Shown: positions 10,058 to 17,271 of the stretch, one piece after another
Layout: every line of letters starts with the position of its first letter
Numbering within the stretch: the stretch's first letter is position 1
From: Planobispora longispora
Lineage (GTDB): Bacteria; Actinomycetota; Actinomycetes; Streptosporangiales; Streptosporangiaceae
Length of the DNA: 64,000 nucleotides
Direction: 5' to 3'
Assembly (NCBI RefSeq): GCF_016863135.1
Contig: NZ_BOOH01000017.1
Location: 1 to 64,000, forward strand
The notes under the pieces: model-generated
What the model was told of the DNA's origin: nothing
Databases searched by the model: none
Seen by the model: only the letters and a program-made list of their open reading frames with translations
Made by a program: the position numbers and the translations under genes

Positions 10058-11455
10058 TCACGTGATGTGGGACAGGGCGTCCCAGACGTTCTCCGCCTCG
10101 ATGACGTCGAAGCCGGGGGCGAAGCTCGCGCGGCCGTTGACGCGGACCAGGGAGGCCTCGCCCCGCTTGCCCTTGCCGGCGTCGAGGGAGCCGGTGGGGA
10201 CGAGGGCGCGGGTGAAGCCCAGGCGGGCCGCCTCCGACAGGCGGCGGCGGACGTCGCGGACCGGCCGGAGCTCTCCGGCCAGGCCCACCTCGCCCAGCAC
10301 CACCAGGCCGGGCGGGAGCGCCTTGTCCCCGGCGGCGCTGGCCACGGCGAGCATCACCGACAGGTCGATCGCGGGGTCGCTGAGCTTGATGCCGCCCACG
10401 GTCGCGGTGAACACGTCGCAGCCGCCGAGGCGGGCGTTGAGCCGCCGCTCCAGCACGGCCAGCACCATCGTGACCCGGTAGGGGTCGAGCCCGGAGGAGG
10501 AGCGGCGGGGCTGCTGGGCCTCGGTCCGGGCGACCAGGGCCTGGACCTCGGCGGGCAGCGGCCGGGTGCCCTCCATGGTGACCGTGACGCAGGTGCCGGG
10601 GACGGGCTCGGTGCGGTGGGAGACGAACAGGCCGCTGGCGTCGGCGATGCCCTCGATGCCGCTCTCGTGCAGGTCGAAGCAGCCGACCTCGTCGACCGGG
10701 CCGTAGCGGTTCTTGATCGCGCGGACCATGCGGAGCCGGGAGTGGCGGTCGCCCTCGAAGTGCAGCACCACGTCGACGAGGTGCTCGAGCGTCCGCGGAC
10801 CGGCGATCGAGCCCTCCTTGGTGACGTGGCCGACCAGGACCGTGGACATGCCGCGCTCCTTGGCCATCCTGACCAGGTTGCCGGCGACCTCGCGGACCTG
10901 GGTGACCCCGCCGGGGACGCCGGTCGCCTGGGTGGAGCCGATCGTCTGCACCGAGTCGACGACGAGCAGGCCCGGCTGGACCCGCTCCACGTGGGTCACC
11001 AGCGCGCTCAGGTCGGTCTCGGCCGCGAGGTAGAGGGAGTCGTGGATCGCGCCGATCCGGTCGGCCCGGAGCCGCACCTGGGCCGCGGACTCCTCGCCCG
11101 TCACATAGAGGACGGTCTGCTGGCGTGCGATCTTGGAGGCCGCCTCCAGCAGGAGCGTGGACTTGCCGATGCCGGGCTCGCCGGCCAGCAGCACCACGGC
11201 CCCGGGCACCAGGCCGCCGCCGAGCACCCGGTCGAGCTCGGGCACCCCGGTGGTGCGCGCGTGCGCGACCTCCGCCTTGACCTGCCCGATCGGGACGGCC
11301 GGAGCCGTGACCGCCCCGCCGGATGCCACGCTCACGCCGCTGCGGGCGGTCTCCTCGTCGACCGTGCCCCACGACTGGCATTCGCCGCAGCGTCCGACCC
11401 ACTTGGCGGTCTGCCAACCGCACTCGCTACAGCGATAGCCGACCTTCTTCGCCAT
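10058..11455 (-). CDS. radA: RadA, DNA recombination/branch-migration ATPase
   Basis: A 465-residue RadA/Sms that assists RecA during strand exchange. The N-terminal zinc finger has Cys9, 12, 23 and 26. The RecA-like core has Walker A GEPGIGKST (92-100) and the RadA-specific KNRYG motif (248-252; usually KNRFG). The C-terminal third is a Lon-protease-like domain (FTATVGGIKLSDPAIDLSV) with no sign of protease activity. ATG 11455 gives the family N-terminus MAKK. It is transcribed towards disA, supporting a shared role in DNA repair signalling. Confidence 0.97.
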   Translation of the reverse strand: MAKKVGYRCSECGWQTAKWVGRCGECQSWGTVDEETARSGVSVASGGAVTAPAVPIGQVKAEVAHARTTGVPELDRVLGGGLVPGAVVLLAGEPGIGKSTLLLEAASKIARQQTVLYVTGEESAAQVRLRADRIGAIHDSLYLAAETDLSALVTHVERVQPGLLVVDSVQTIGSTQATGVPGGVTQVREVAGNLVRMAKERGMSTVLVGHVTKEGSIAGPRTLEHLVDVVLHFEGDRHSRLRMVRAIKNRYGPVDEVGCFDLHESGIEGIADASGLFVSHRTEPVPGTCVTVTMEGTRPLPAEVQALVARTEAQQPRRSSSGLDPYRVTMVLAVLERRLNARLGGCDVFTATVGGIKLSDPAIDLSVMLAVASAAGDKALPPGLVVLGEVGLAGELRPVRDVRRRLSEAARLGFTRALVPTGSLDAGKGKRGEASLVRVNGRASFAPGFDVIEAENVWDALSHIT

Positions 11456-11484
11456 GGCCGCACGCTACCGGCCCGCACCGACAA

Positions 11485-11520
11485 CTTTCACCCGGTACGG
11501 GATGCCGTACCGGGTGAAAG
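11485..11520 (-). terminator. Intrinsic terminator of the secreted hydrolase gene
   Basis: A 16-bp perfect stem (11485-11500 with 11505-11520) and a 4-base loop. On the minus strand the stem is followed by TTGT. It sits 9 bases after the hydrolase stop codon and insulates radA. Confidence 0.85.
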
Positions 11521-11529
11521 CCCGATGGA

Positions 11530-13062
11530 TCAGGGAGCGACGGGCGCGGCGGGGCGGGTCAGCGGGAGGACGACCGTGACGCGCAGGTCCAGGTCGGCGG
11601 TGGCGCGCTGCGGCGTGTAGAGCGCGGTCCCGGACGTGATCTGCAGGGTCAGGCGGCTGTCCTGCGCGGCCCGCCAGGCGATGGTCTCCAGCTCGCGGGA
11701 GACGACGTGGGGCCGCCCGTCCAGCCGGACCGGGACGGGGGTCGCCTGGTTGCCGACCACGACGCCGGTGCGCTCGTCCACGAGCTGGGCGTACACGAAC
11801 GTGGTGGAGGGGCTCCCGGTCGCGGCCTTGCCCCGGTAGACGAGGGTGACCCGGGGCGCCCCGACCAGCTGGCCCTCGGCGCGCGGGGCCTTGATCTGGA
11901 CGTTCACCGCCTTGGCGGCGGGCCTGGCGGCGGTCGGCAGGCCGGAGGTGTCGCCCGGGCGCACCTGGAGCCCGCCCTTGCCGGATCCGTGCAGCAGGCC
12001 CGAGGGGAGCAGCGGGTAGCGGGAGGCGCCGCGCCACACGCCGGTGTCGTCCACGTACTCGAAGGCGGGCCCGGTGTCGGTCTGCCGCTCGCCCTTCAGG
12101 TGCTTGGCGAACCAGGCGAGGCTGATCTTCTCGATGTGCCCGGCGGGGCCCGGGTTGCTCGCGCAGGCGCCGTGGCCGCCGCAGAACCAGGCCATCTTCA
12201 CCGGGGTGCCCGCGCGGCGCAGGTGCTCGTAGTTCGCGACCGCCTCGTCGAGCGGGAACAGGGTGTCGACGGTGCCCTGGAGGATCAGGGTGGGCGCCTT
12301 GATCCGCCGGACGAGGTGGCCGGGCCCGCGGTCGGCGTACCACTCCTCGTCCTCGGGGGACATGGTCCCGGTGGTCGCCCCGGAGACGCAGGAGCTGCGC
12401 ACGTGCGCCTCGACGCGGTTGGTCCCGGCCATGCCGCCGGCGCACAGGATGCCGGCCCAGCCCGCCTTGTAGGCGTTGTCGGGATACAGGCTGCCGAGCA
12501 GCGAATTCCAGGCGATGGAGGGGATGAGGGCGTCGACGCGGCGGTCGGCGGCGGCGGTGACGAACTGGGCGCCGCCGCCGTAGCTCCCGCCGGCCATGCC
12601 GACGCGGGGGTCGCCCTCCCGGTCCAGCGCGGCCTCGGGCTGCTGCGCGATCCAGTCGATCAGCGCGGAGACGTCCCGGCCTTCCAGGTCCGCGTGGTTG
12701 ACGTTGGCCTCGCCGCCCGAGCCGCCGAACCCGCGGGGGTCCCAGGTGACGACGTTGTAGCCGCTGTCGCGCAGTGCGCCGGTGCCGACGACCCCGCCCG
12801 CGTCGCTGCTGCGGGTCTCGCCGGTGCGGTCGCCGGGGGCCGACCAGCCGGGGCCGACGAGGACCGTCGGCGCCTGCTCGCCGGCGCCGAGGTTCCTGGC
12901 CGGGAAGAAGTTGGTGACGATCTCGGTGCCGTCGAAGGACGCCACCTTGACCGTCCGGACCTCCGCCGCCGCGGCCGTGGCGGTTCCGGCGACGGCCGCC
13001 GGAGCCGCCACGACGGCCAGGCCGAGCGCGGCCGCGAGGGCCGCCCCTGCGCGCATGCGCAT
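11530..13062 (-). CDS. Secreted CocE/X-Pro-peptidase-like alpha/beta hydrolase
   Basis: A 510-residue secreted protein. Residues 1-33 are a signal peptide (Arg start, Ala-rich core). The hydrolase fold carries an oxyanion-side WDPRGFGGSGG, the nucleophile elbow MAGGSYGG (Ser160), an acid in LQGTVDTLFP and a His in CGGHGAC. The C-terminal ~150 residues form a beta-jelly-roll as in X-prolyl dipeptidyl peptidases and CocE esterases. Substrate cannot be told from sequence; an ester, amide or peptide is plausible. It is a single gene with its own terminator. Confidence 0.82.
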   Translation of the reverse strand: MRMRAGAALAAALGLAVVAAPAAVAGTATAAAAEVRTVKVASFDGTEIVTNFFPARNLGAGEQAPTVLVGPGWSAPGDRTGETRSSDAGGVVGTGALRDSGYNVVTWDPRGFGGSGGEANVNHADLEGRDVSALIDWIAQQPEAALDREGDPRVGMAGGSYGGGAQFVTAAADRRVDALIPSIAWNSLLGSLYPDNAYKAGWAGILCAGGMAGTNRVEAHVRSSCVSGATTGTMSPEDEEWYADRGPGHLVRRIKAPTLILQGTVDTLFPLDEAVANYEHLRRAGTPVKMAWFCGGHGACASNPGPAGHIEKISLAWFAKHLKGERQTDTGPAFEYVDDTGVWRGASRYPLLPSGLLHGSGKGGLQVRPGDTSGLPTAARPAAKAVNVQIKAPRAEGQLVGAPRVTLVYRGKAATGSPSTTFVYAQLVDERTGVVVGNQATPVPVRLDGRPHVVSRELETIAWRAAQDSRLTLQITSGTALYTPQRATADLDLRVTVVLPLTRPAAPVAP

Positions 13063-13161
13063 CCTGCCTCATCTCTACCGATTAGAACGATGTTCGGCGG
13101 CAATGATGGCAGTTTGTCCGGTTTTCAGGAAGTGGTCTCTTACTGTCCGGGGAATGTTTTC

Positions 13162-13476
13162 CTAGATGTGACCTTCGAGGTCGGCCAGGAGGAGGCGCTT
13201 GGGCTTGGCGCCCTTGATCTGCTGCACGACCTCGCCGTTCTTGTAGAGGTTGAGCGTCGGCAGCCCGAGGACCCCGTACCGGCTGGAGATCTCGGGGTAG
13301 TCGTCGGCGTTGAGCTTGGCGATCGTGACGCGGTCGCCGTACTCGGCCTCGATCTCCGTCAGGACCGGCGCGATCATCTTGCACGGGCCGCACCACTCGG
13401 CCCAGAAGTCCACCAGGACGGGCTTGTCGCTGTCCAGCACCTGCTCGGCGAAGTTCTCGGCGGTCAAAGTGATCAT
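13162..13476 (-). CDS. trxA: Thioredoxin
   Basis: A 104-residue cytoplasmic thioredoxin with the WCGPC active site (Cys29, Cys32), cis-Pro in LGLPTLNLY and typical length. The ATG at 13476 overlaps the merR stop codon as ATGA, so translation is coupled to the regulator. An operon with a MerR-family gene suggests this copy is induced by a signal that the regulator senses (oxidant, electrophile or metal) rather than being the housekeeping trxA. The gene symbol is by family only. Confidence 0.93.
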   Translation of the reverse strand: MITLTAENFAEQVLDSDKPVLVDFWAEWCGPCKMIAPVLTEIEAEYGDRVTIAKLNADDYPEISSRYGVLGLPTLNLYKNGEVVQQIKGAKPKRLLLADLEGHI

Positions 13477-13853
13477 TTCTCGTCCTGCTCTCTCGGTAGG
13501 CATCCAGGGCAGGCCGTGGTGAGCTGCGCGGCCACCTCGGCCCGGCGGGCCAGGAGGGTTCGGATCTCGTCGTCGATCTCGGCCAGCTTCCGCCGGTAGA
13601 CCGCGACCGACTCCGGGCACGAGCTGCCCGACGCGTGCCCGGCCCGCAGACAGGCCACGAACGGCCTGGCGTCCTCCAGCGTGAACCCCACGGTGAGCAG
13701 CGAGCGGATCTCGGTGACGAGTCTGAGGTCGTCCTCGCTGTACTCGCGGTAACCGTTGGCCGCACGCCGCGCGGTGATCAGCCCCTGCTGCTCGTAGTAG
13801 CGCAGCGCCCTGGTACTGATCCCCGCCCGCCGGGCGAGCTCCCCGATCCGCAT
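13473..13853 (-). CDS. MerR family transcriptional regulator
   Basis: A 126-residue MerR regulator. The winged helix-turn-helix is at 1-70 (MRIGELARRAGISTRALRYY) with a dimerisation coiled coil after it. It has four cysteines: 68, 79, 115 and 118. Cys79 at the start of the dimer helix and the CPGC pair near the C-terminus occupy positions used for metal binding in ZntR-like proteins, but the same arrangement could sense disulfide stress. It is first gene of the merR-trxA operon and has GAGGAGGG before the ATG. The promoter upstream has MerR architecture, so autoregulation by DNA distortion is likely. Confidence 0.9.
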   Translation of the reverse strand: MRIGELARRAGISTRALRYYEQQGLITARRAANGYREYSEDDLRLVTEIRSLLTVGFTLEDARPFVACLRAGHASGSSCPESVAVYRRKLAEIDDEIRTLLARRAEVAAQLTTACPGCLPREQDEK

Positions 13854-13873
13854 CCGGCCCTCCTCATGCGACG

Positions 13874-13905
13874 ACGGTAATCCTTGACGCCGGTGTCAAT
13901 GTCAA
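13874..13905 (-). promoter_or_regulatory. MerR-type promoter and operator
   Basis: On the minus strand TTGACA (13900-13905) and TACCGT (13874-13879) are 20 bases apart, the long spacing typical of MerR-controlled promoters. Inside the spacer is the perfect dyad TTGAC-N6-GTCAA (13884-13899). A second TTGACA directly follows the first, giving a tandem repeat of the -35 box. Confidence 0.75.
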
Positions 13906-14041
13906 GCCCGGCCCGTCTGTTCCCGGCCCGGCGTCCCCCGGCCGACGGGTCTGCGGCCGTCCTGCGACCGCCGCGTCCCGCGCCGCTTCGACCTAGAATC
14001 GATCATTCACGGAATGTTCACTTTCGTTCGAGGGGCAGGGC

Positions 14042-14608
14042 GTGTACGAGGAGATCGTCGAGTTCGCCCGGGGCACCCCCGCGTGGCTGCACGCCTTCGC
14101 GGAGACGGGGACGGACGCGGGGCTGCTCGTCTTCGCGGCGCTGTACTTCCTGGCCTGGTGGCGGGCGCGCAGGCTCCGGCCGCGGGACATGGCGCTGGTC
14201 CTCCTCGGCCCGGTGGCCGTGACCCTGACCTACCTGTTCAGCGAGGTCGTCAAGGTCGTCGTCCGGGAGGACCGGCCGTGCCGGGGACTGGTGACCATCG
14301 CGACCTGCCCCGAGGCGGGGGACTGGTCGTTCCCGAGCAACCACGCGGTGATCGCGGCGGCGGCGGCCGGCACCCTCGTCCTCGCCTGGCGCGCGCTGGC
14401 CGCCTTCGTGCTGCCGCTGGCCGCGCTGATGGCCTTCTCCCGGGTGTTCGTCGGCGTGCACTATCCGCACGACGTGGCGGCCGGGTTCGCGCTGGGCGTG
14501 ACGCTGGCTCCGCTGCTGGTGCTGTTGCTGGTGGGGGCGGGCACCCCGGTGGTGCGCCGGTGGGGGTCGCGGATGATGGCGGGCACGGACGGCCCGCGCG
14601 GTCAGTAG
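14042..14608 (+). CDS. PAP2 superfamily membrane phosphatase
   Basis: A 188-residue type 2 phosphatidic-acid-phosphatase family protein, likely acting on a lipid pyrophosphate such as undecaprenyl diphosphate at the outer membrane face. The three catalytic motifs are complete: K-X6-RP (Lys71 to Pro79), PSNH (98-101), and R-X5-H-X3-D (Arg134, His140, Asp144). About five transmembrane helices are visible. GTG 14042 follows GAGGGGCAGG. The gene converges on a methyltransferase, with a 7-base overlap of the 3' ends. Confidence 0.88.
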   Translation: MYEEIVEFARGTPAWLHAFAETGTDAGLLVFAALYFLAWWRARRLRPRDMALVLLGPVAVTLTYLFSEVVKVVVREDRPCRGLVTIATCPEAGDWSFPSNHAVIAAAAAGTLVLAWRALAAFVLPLAALMAFSRVFVGVHYPHDVAAGFALGVTLAPLLVLLLVGAGTPVVRRWGSRMMAGTDGPRGQ

Positions 14609-15300
14609 AGGCGCCAGCGCAGGAGGTTGGGGTAGGCGAGCTCCAGGCCGGGGGTCTCGGCGATGGCCCGCTCGGCGATCGCCGGGGTGAACTCGATGCG
14701 CAGGACCGCCTCCAGATCGGCCCGGCGCTCGAAGGACATGCGCAGGTCGAGACGCTGGGTGGTCCAGCCCCGGGCGGCCCAGAAGTTCTCCACGGCCCTG
14801 GTGGAGTAGGCGGGGACGGACTGGCTGAACCAGCGGCCGAAGGCGCCCCTGGTGGCGTCGATGTCGATCACGAAGGCCGCGCCGCCGTGCCGTACGACCC
14901 GGGAGAGCTCGGCCAGGCCGGGCTCGCAGCCGGGGCCGAAGAAGTAGGCCCAGCGGGCGACGGCGACGTCCACCGAGGCGTCCGGGAGGGGCATGGCCTG
15001 CGCGGTGGCGGCGTGGATCTCCACGTTGGGCAGGGCGCGGCAGCGGCGCCTGGCGAGTTCGACGAGGTCGGCGTGGGGCTCGACGCCGATCACCCGCGCG
15101 GCCGTGGCGGACGCCGGGGGCAGGTGGTAGCCGGTCCCGCAGCCGATGTCGAGGACGGTGGCGCCGGCCCAGGGGCGGATGGCGGTGATCGCGGCCTCGA
15201 TCCGGCCCTCGGGGTCGACCGCCCGGTTCTCCAGCTCGTAGACGTGGGGGTTGTTCCAGATGTTGGGGCTGGGGATGGCGCCCTTCACGAACCGCGGCAT
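14602..15300 (-). CDS. Class I SAM-dependent methyltransferase
   Basis: A 232-residue UbiE/COQ5-like methyltransferase. Motif I is VLDIGCGTG (49-57), motif II includes VIGVEPHADLV, and the post-motif ALPNVEIHAATAQAMPLPD fits the Methyltransf_11 fold. No substrate-specific domain is present. It starts from ATG 15300 and overlaps the PAP2 gene tail-to-tail. Substrate unknown. Confidence 0.85.
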   Translation of the reverse strand: MPRFVKGAIPSPNIWNNPHVYELENRAVDPEGRIEAAITAIRPWAGATVLDIGCGTGYHLPPASATAARVIGVEPHADLVELARRRCRALPNVEIHAATAQAMPLPDASVDVAVARWAYFFGPGCEPGLAELSRVVRHGGAAFVIDIDATRGAFGRWFSQSVPAYSTRAVENFWAARGWTTQRLDLRMSFERRADLEAVLRIEFTPAIAERAIAETPGLELAYPNLLRWRLY

Positions 15301-15575
15301 CCCTCAACCGTAGCCGTGGGATCCGGACATGTGTTCCGGTGCGTCGCCCGGGTATGCGATCGGAAGTGTGAACCGTGCCCGGATCGGGGTAGCGTCCGGG
15401 AATGTGGCTCGTGCCCCGGCCCGTCATGTGATCTGGGCCGCACGGGGGTGGCCGGACGCCATTCCGTAACGGACGCGCTTAGTCTGAACACTGTGAGGGA
15501 TCGAAGCGGGCGGGCAGGCGGGCAGACGGGCATCGAGTCGTTCGCGGATGAGAACGCGAAGGCGAGGAGTTTCCG

Positions 15576-16388
15576 ATGAGCGTCATCCGGGTGCCCAGCG
15601 CGCAGGTCGCGCTGTCCACGGCGTCGGTCTATCCGGAGCGCACCCCGGACGCCTTCGAGCTGGCGGCGCGCCTGGGGTACGACGGTGTGGAGATCATGGT
15701 GGGCGCCGACCCCGTGAGCCAGGACGTCGACGTCCTGGAGCGGCTGGTCGACCACTACCAGTTGCCGATCCTGGCCATCCACGCGCCCTGCCTGCTGGTC
15801 ACCCAGCGGGTGTGGGGCAAGGACCCGTGGGCGAAGCTGAAGCGCGCCCAGCAGGCCGCGGAGCGGGTCGGCGCGAAGACGGTGGTGGTGCACCCGCCGT
15901 TCCGCTGGCAGCGCGACTACGCGCGCGACTTCGAGGTCGGGCTCGCCAGGATGCGCGAGGAGACCGACGTGGTCTTCGCGGTGGAGAACATGTTCCCGCT
16001 TCGGGCCCGGGGCAACAAGGTGGTCCCGTACTCCCCGGACTGGAACCCCGTCGAGTACGACTTCCCGCAGGTCACCCTGGACCTGTCGCACACGGCGGTG
16101 TCCGGGTCCGACGCCTGGGAGATGTTCACGAAGCTGGGCGACCGCCTGGCCCACCTGCACCTGGCCGACGGGGTCGGCATCCCCAACCGGGACGAGCACC
16201 TGGTGCCGGGGCGCGGCAACCAGCCCTGCGCGCCGATCCTGGAGCGGCTGGCGGGCAACGGCTTCGACGGCCTGGTCGTCCTGGAGATCAACACGCGTAA
16301 GGCGGCCAGCCGCACCGAGCGCATCGACGACCTCGCGGAAGGACTGGCCTTCGCCCGCCTCCATCTCGCGGCCGCGGCCAACGCGTGA
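15576..16388 (+). CDS. Sugar phosphate isomerase/epimerase (AP-endonuclease-2 TIM barrel)
   Basis: A 270-residue barrel of the xylose isomerase-like superfamily. Visible metal-site elements are HPPF, [12 protein letters not shown] with the metal-binding Glu, the HLHLADG segment and a final LEIN strand. Function may be sugar epimerisation or isomerisation, or a carbohydrate-derived role; the sequence does not say which. GAGGAG lies 7 bases before ATG 15576. A TetR-family gene follows 64 bases downstream on the same strand. Confidence 0.82.
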   Translation: MSVIRVPSAQVALSTASVYPERTPDAFELAARLGYDGVEIMVGADPVSQDVDVLERLVDHYQLPILAIHAPCLLVTQRVWGKDPWAKLKRAQQAAERVGAKTVVVHPPFRWQRDYARDFEVGLARMREETDVVFAVENMFPLRARGNKVVPYSPDWNPVEYDFPQVTLDLSHTAVSGSDAWEMFTKLGDRLAHLHLADGVGIPNRDEHLVPGRGNQPCAPILERLAGNGFDGLVVLEINTRKAASRTERIDDLAEGLAFARLHLAAAANA

Positions 16389-16452
16389 GCGAGCGCGGCG
16401 AGCGGTCCACGGGCACGGCGGCGTCGCGGGCGCGGCCGGCGGAGGAGGCCGC

Positions 16453-17049
16453 GTGAGCGAGGTGACGACGGGGCGGCGCAGGCCGGGGCGCAGGCCGGGA
16501 TCGGCGGACACGCGCGGCGAGATCATGGCGGCGGCCCGCCGGACGTTCGCCGAGAAGGGGTTCGACAAGGCCACGATCCGGGGCATCGCCCGGGAGGCGG
16601 GCGTGGACCCGGCGCTCGTGCACCACTACTTCACGAGCAAGGAGGGCCTGTTCGTCGCGGCGATGGAGCTGCCGGTCAACCCGGAGGAGATCATCCCGCT
16701 GCTGGTGGCCGGGCCGCGGGAGGAGACCGGGGAGCGGCTGGTCAGGTTCATCCTCACGATCACCGCCGACGCCCAGGCTCGTCAGCCCGTGCTGGCGCTG
16801 ATGCGCACGGCGATGACCAACGAGCAGGTCGTCGGCATGATCCGGGAGTTCATGACGCACGCGCTGCTGGAGAAGGTCGGCGAGGCGCTGGGGGTCTCCC
16901 CGCTCCGGATGGAGGCGGCGTTCGCGCAGATGTTCGGCGTGGTGCTCGTGCGGTACGTGATCAGGCTCGAACCGATCGCCTCGGTCGGCATCGAGGAATT
17001 GGTCGCGCTGCTCGCGCCCACCGTCCAGCGGTACATCGACGGAACCTGA
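16453..17049 (+). CDS. TetR family transcriptional regulator
   Basis: A 198-residue TetR repressor. The N-terminal helix-turn-helix spans about residues 20-66 (IMAAARRTFAEKGFDKATIR then VDPALVHHYFTSKEGLF). The C-terminal ligand/dimer domain resembles the TetR_C_17-type group. GTG 16453 has a GGAGGAGG site upstream. It sits between the isomerase-like gene and etfD; the palindromes found upstream of etfD are possible targets, which would link it to fatty acid or electron-transfer control. The ligand is unknown. Confidence 0.9.
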   Translation: MSEVTTGRRRPGRRPGSADTRGEIMAAARRTFAEKGFDKATIRGIAREAGVDPALVHHYFTSKEGLFVAAMELPVNPEEIIPLLVAGPREETGERLVRFILTITADAQARQPVLALMRTAMTNEQVVGMIREFMTHALLEKVGEALGVSPLRMEAAFAQMFGVVLVRYVIRLEPIASVGIEELVALLAPTVQRYIDGT

Positions 17050-17181
17050 GCCGCCCGTTCGGAGTTTCACGCGGTTTGTACGGCGGTTCGCGGCGTTTCG
17101 ACGTGTCTAGAGCATTGTTCCGGAGTATGAATTAACCATAAGGTGACCACGGTTGCCGAGGGTCCCATCCCGGATGGAAGT

Positions 17182-17218
17182 TACCCACGGGTAGGATCCG
17201 GGGTGACCCCTTGTCACC
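17182..17218 (+). promoter_or_regulatory. Two dyads upstream of etfD
   Basis: TACCC-AC-GGGTA (17182-17193) and GGTGAC-N5-GTCACC (17202-17218) are both perfect inverted repeats in the 220-base gap between the TetR gene and etfD. Their layout fits regulator binding sites; TetR proteins often bind such short dyads. Confidence 0.45.
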
Positions 17219-17271
17219 GTGGATGACCGGCGGTCGTACGCTGGCAGCCAACGCCGTCTGTGGGAGGACCC

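Noticed and set aside
8882-11620. 912-residue open frame opposite disA and radA
   Set aside because: Shadow of two well-supported genes on the other strand; composition is typical of antisense frames.
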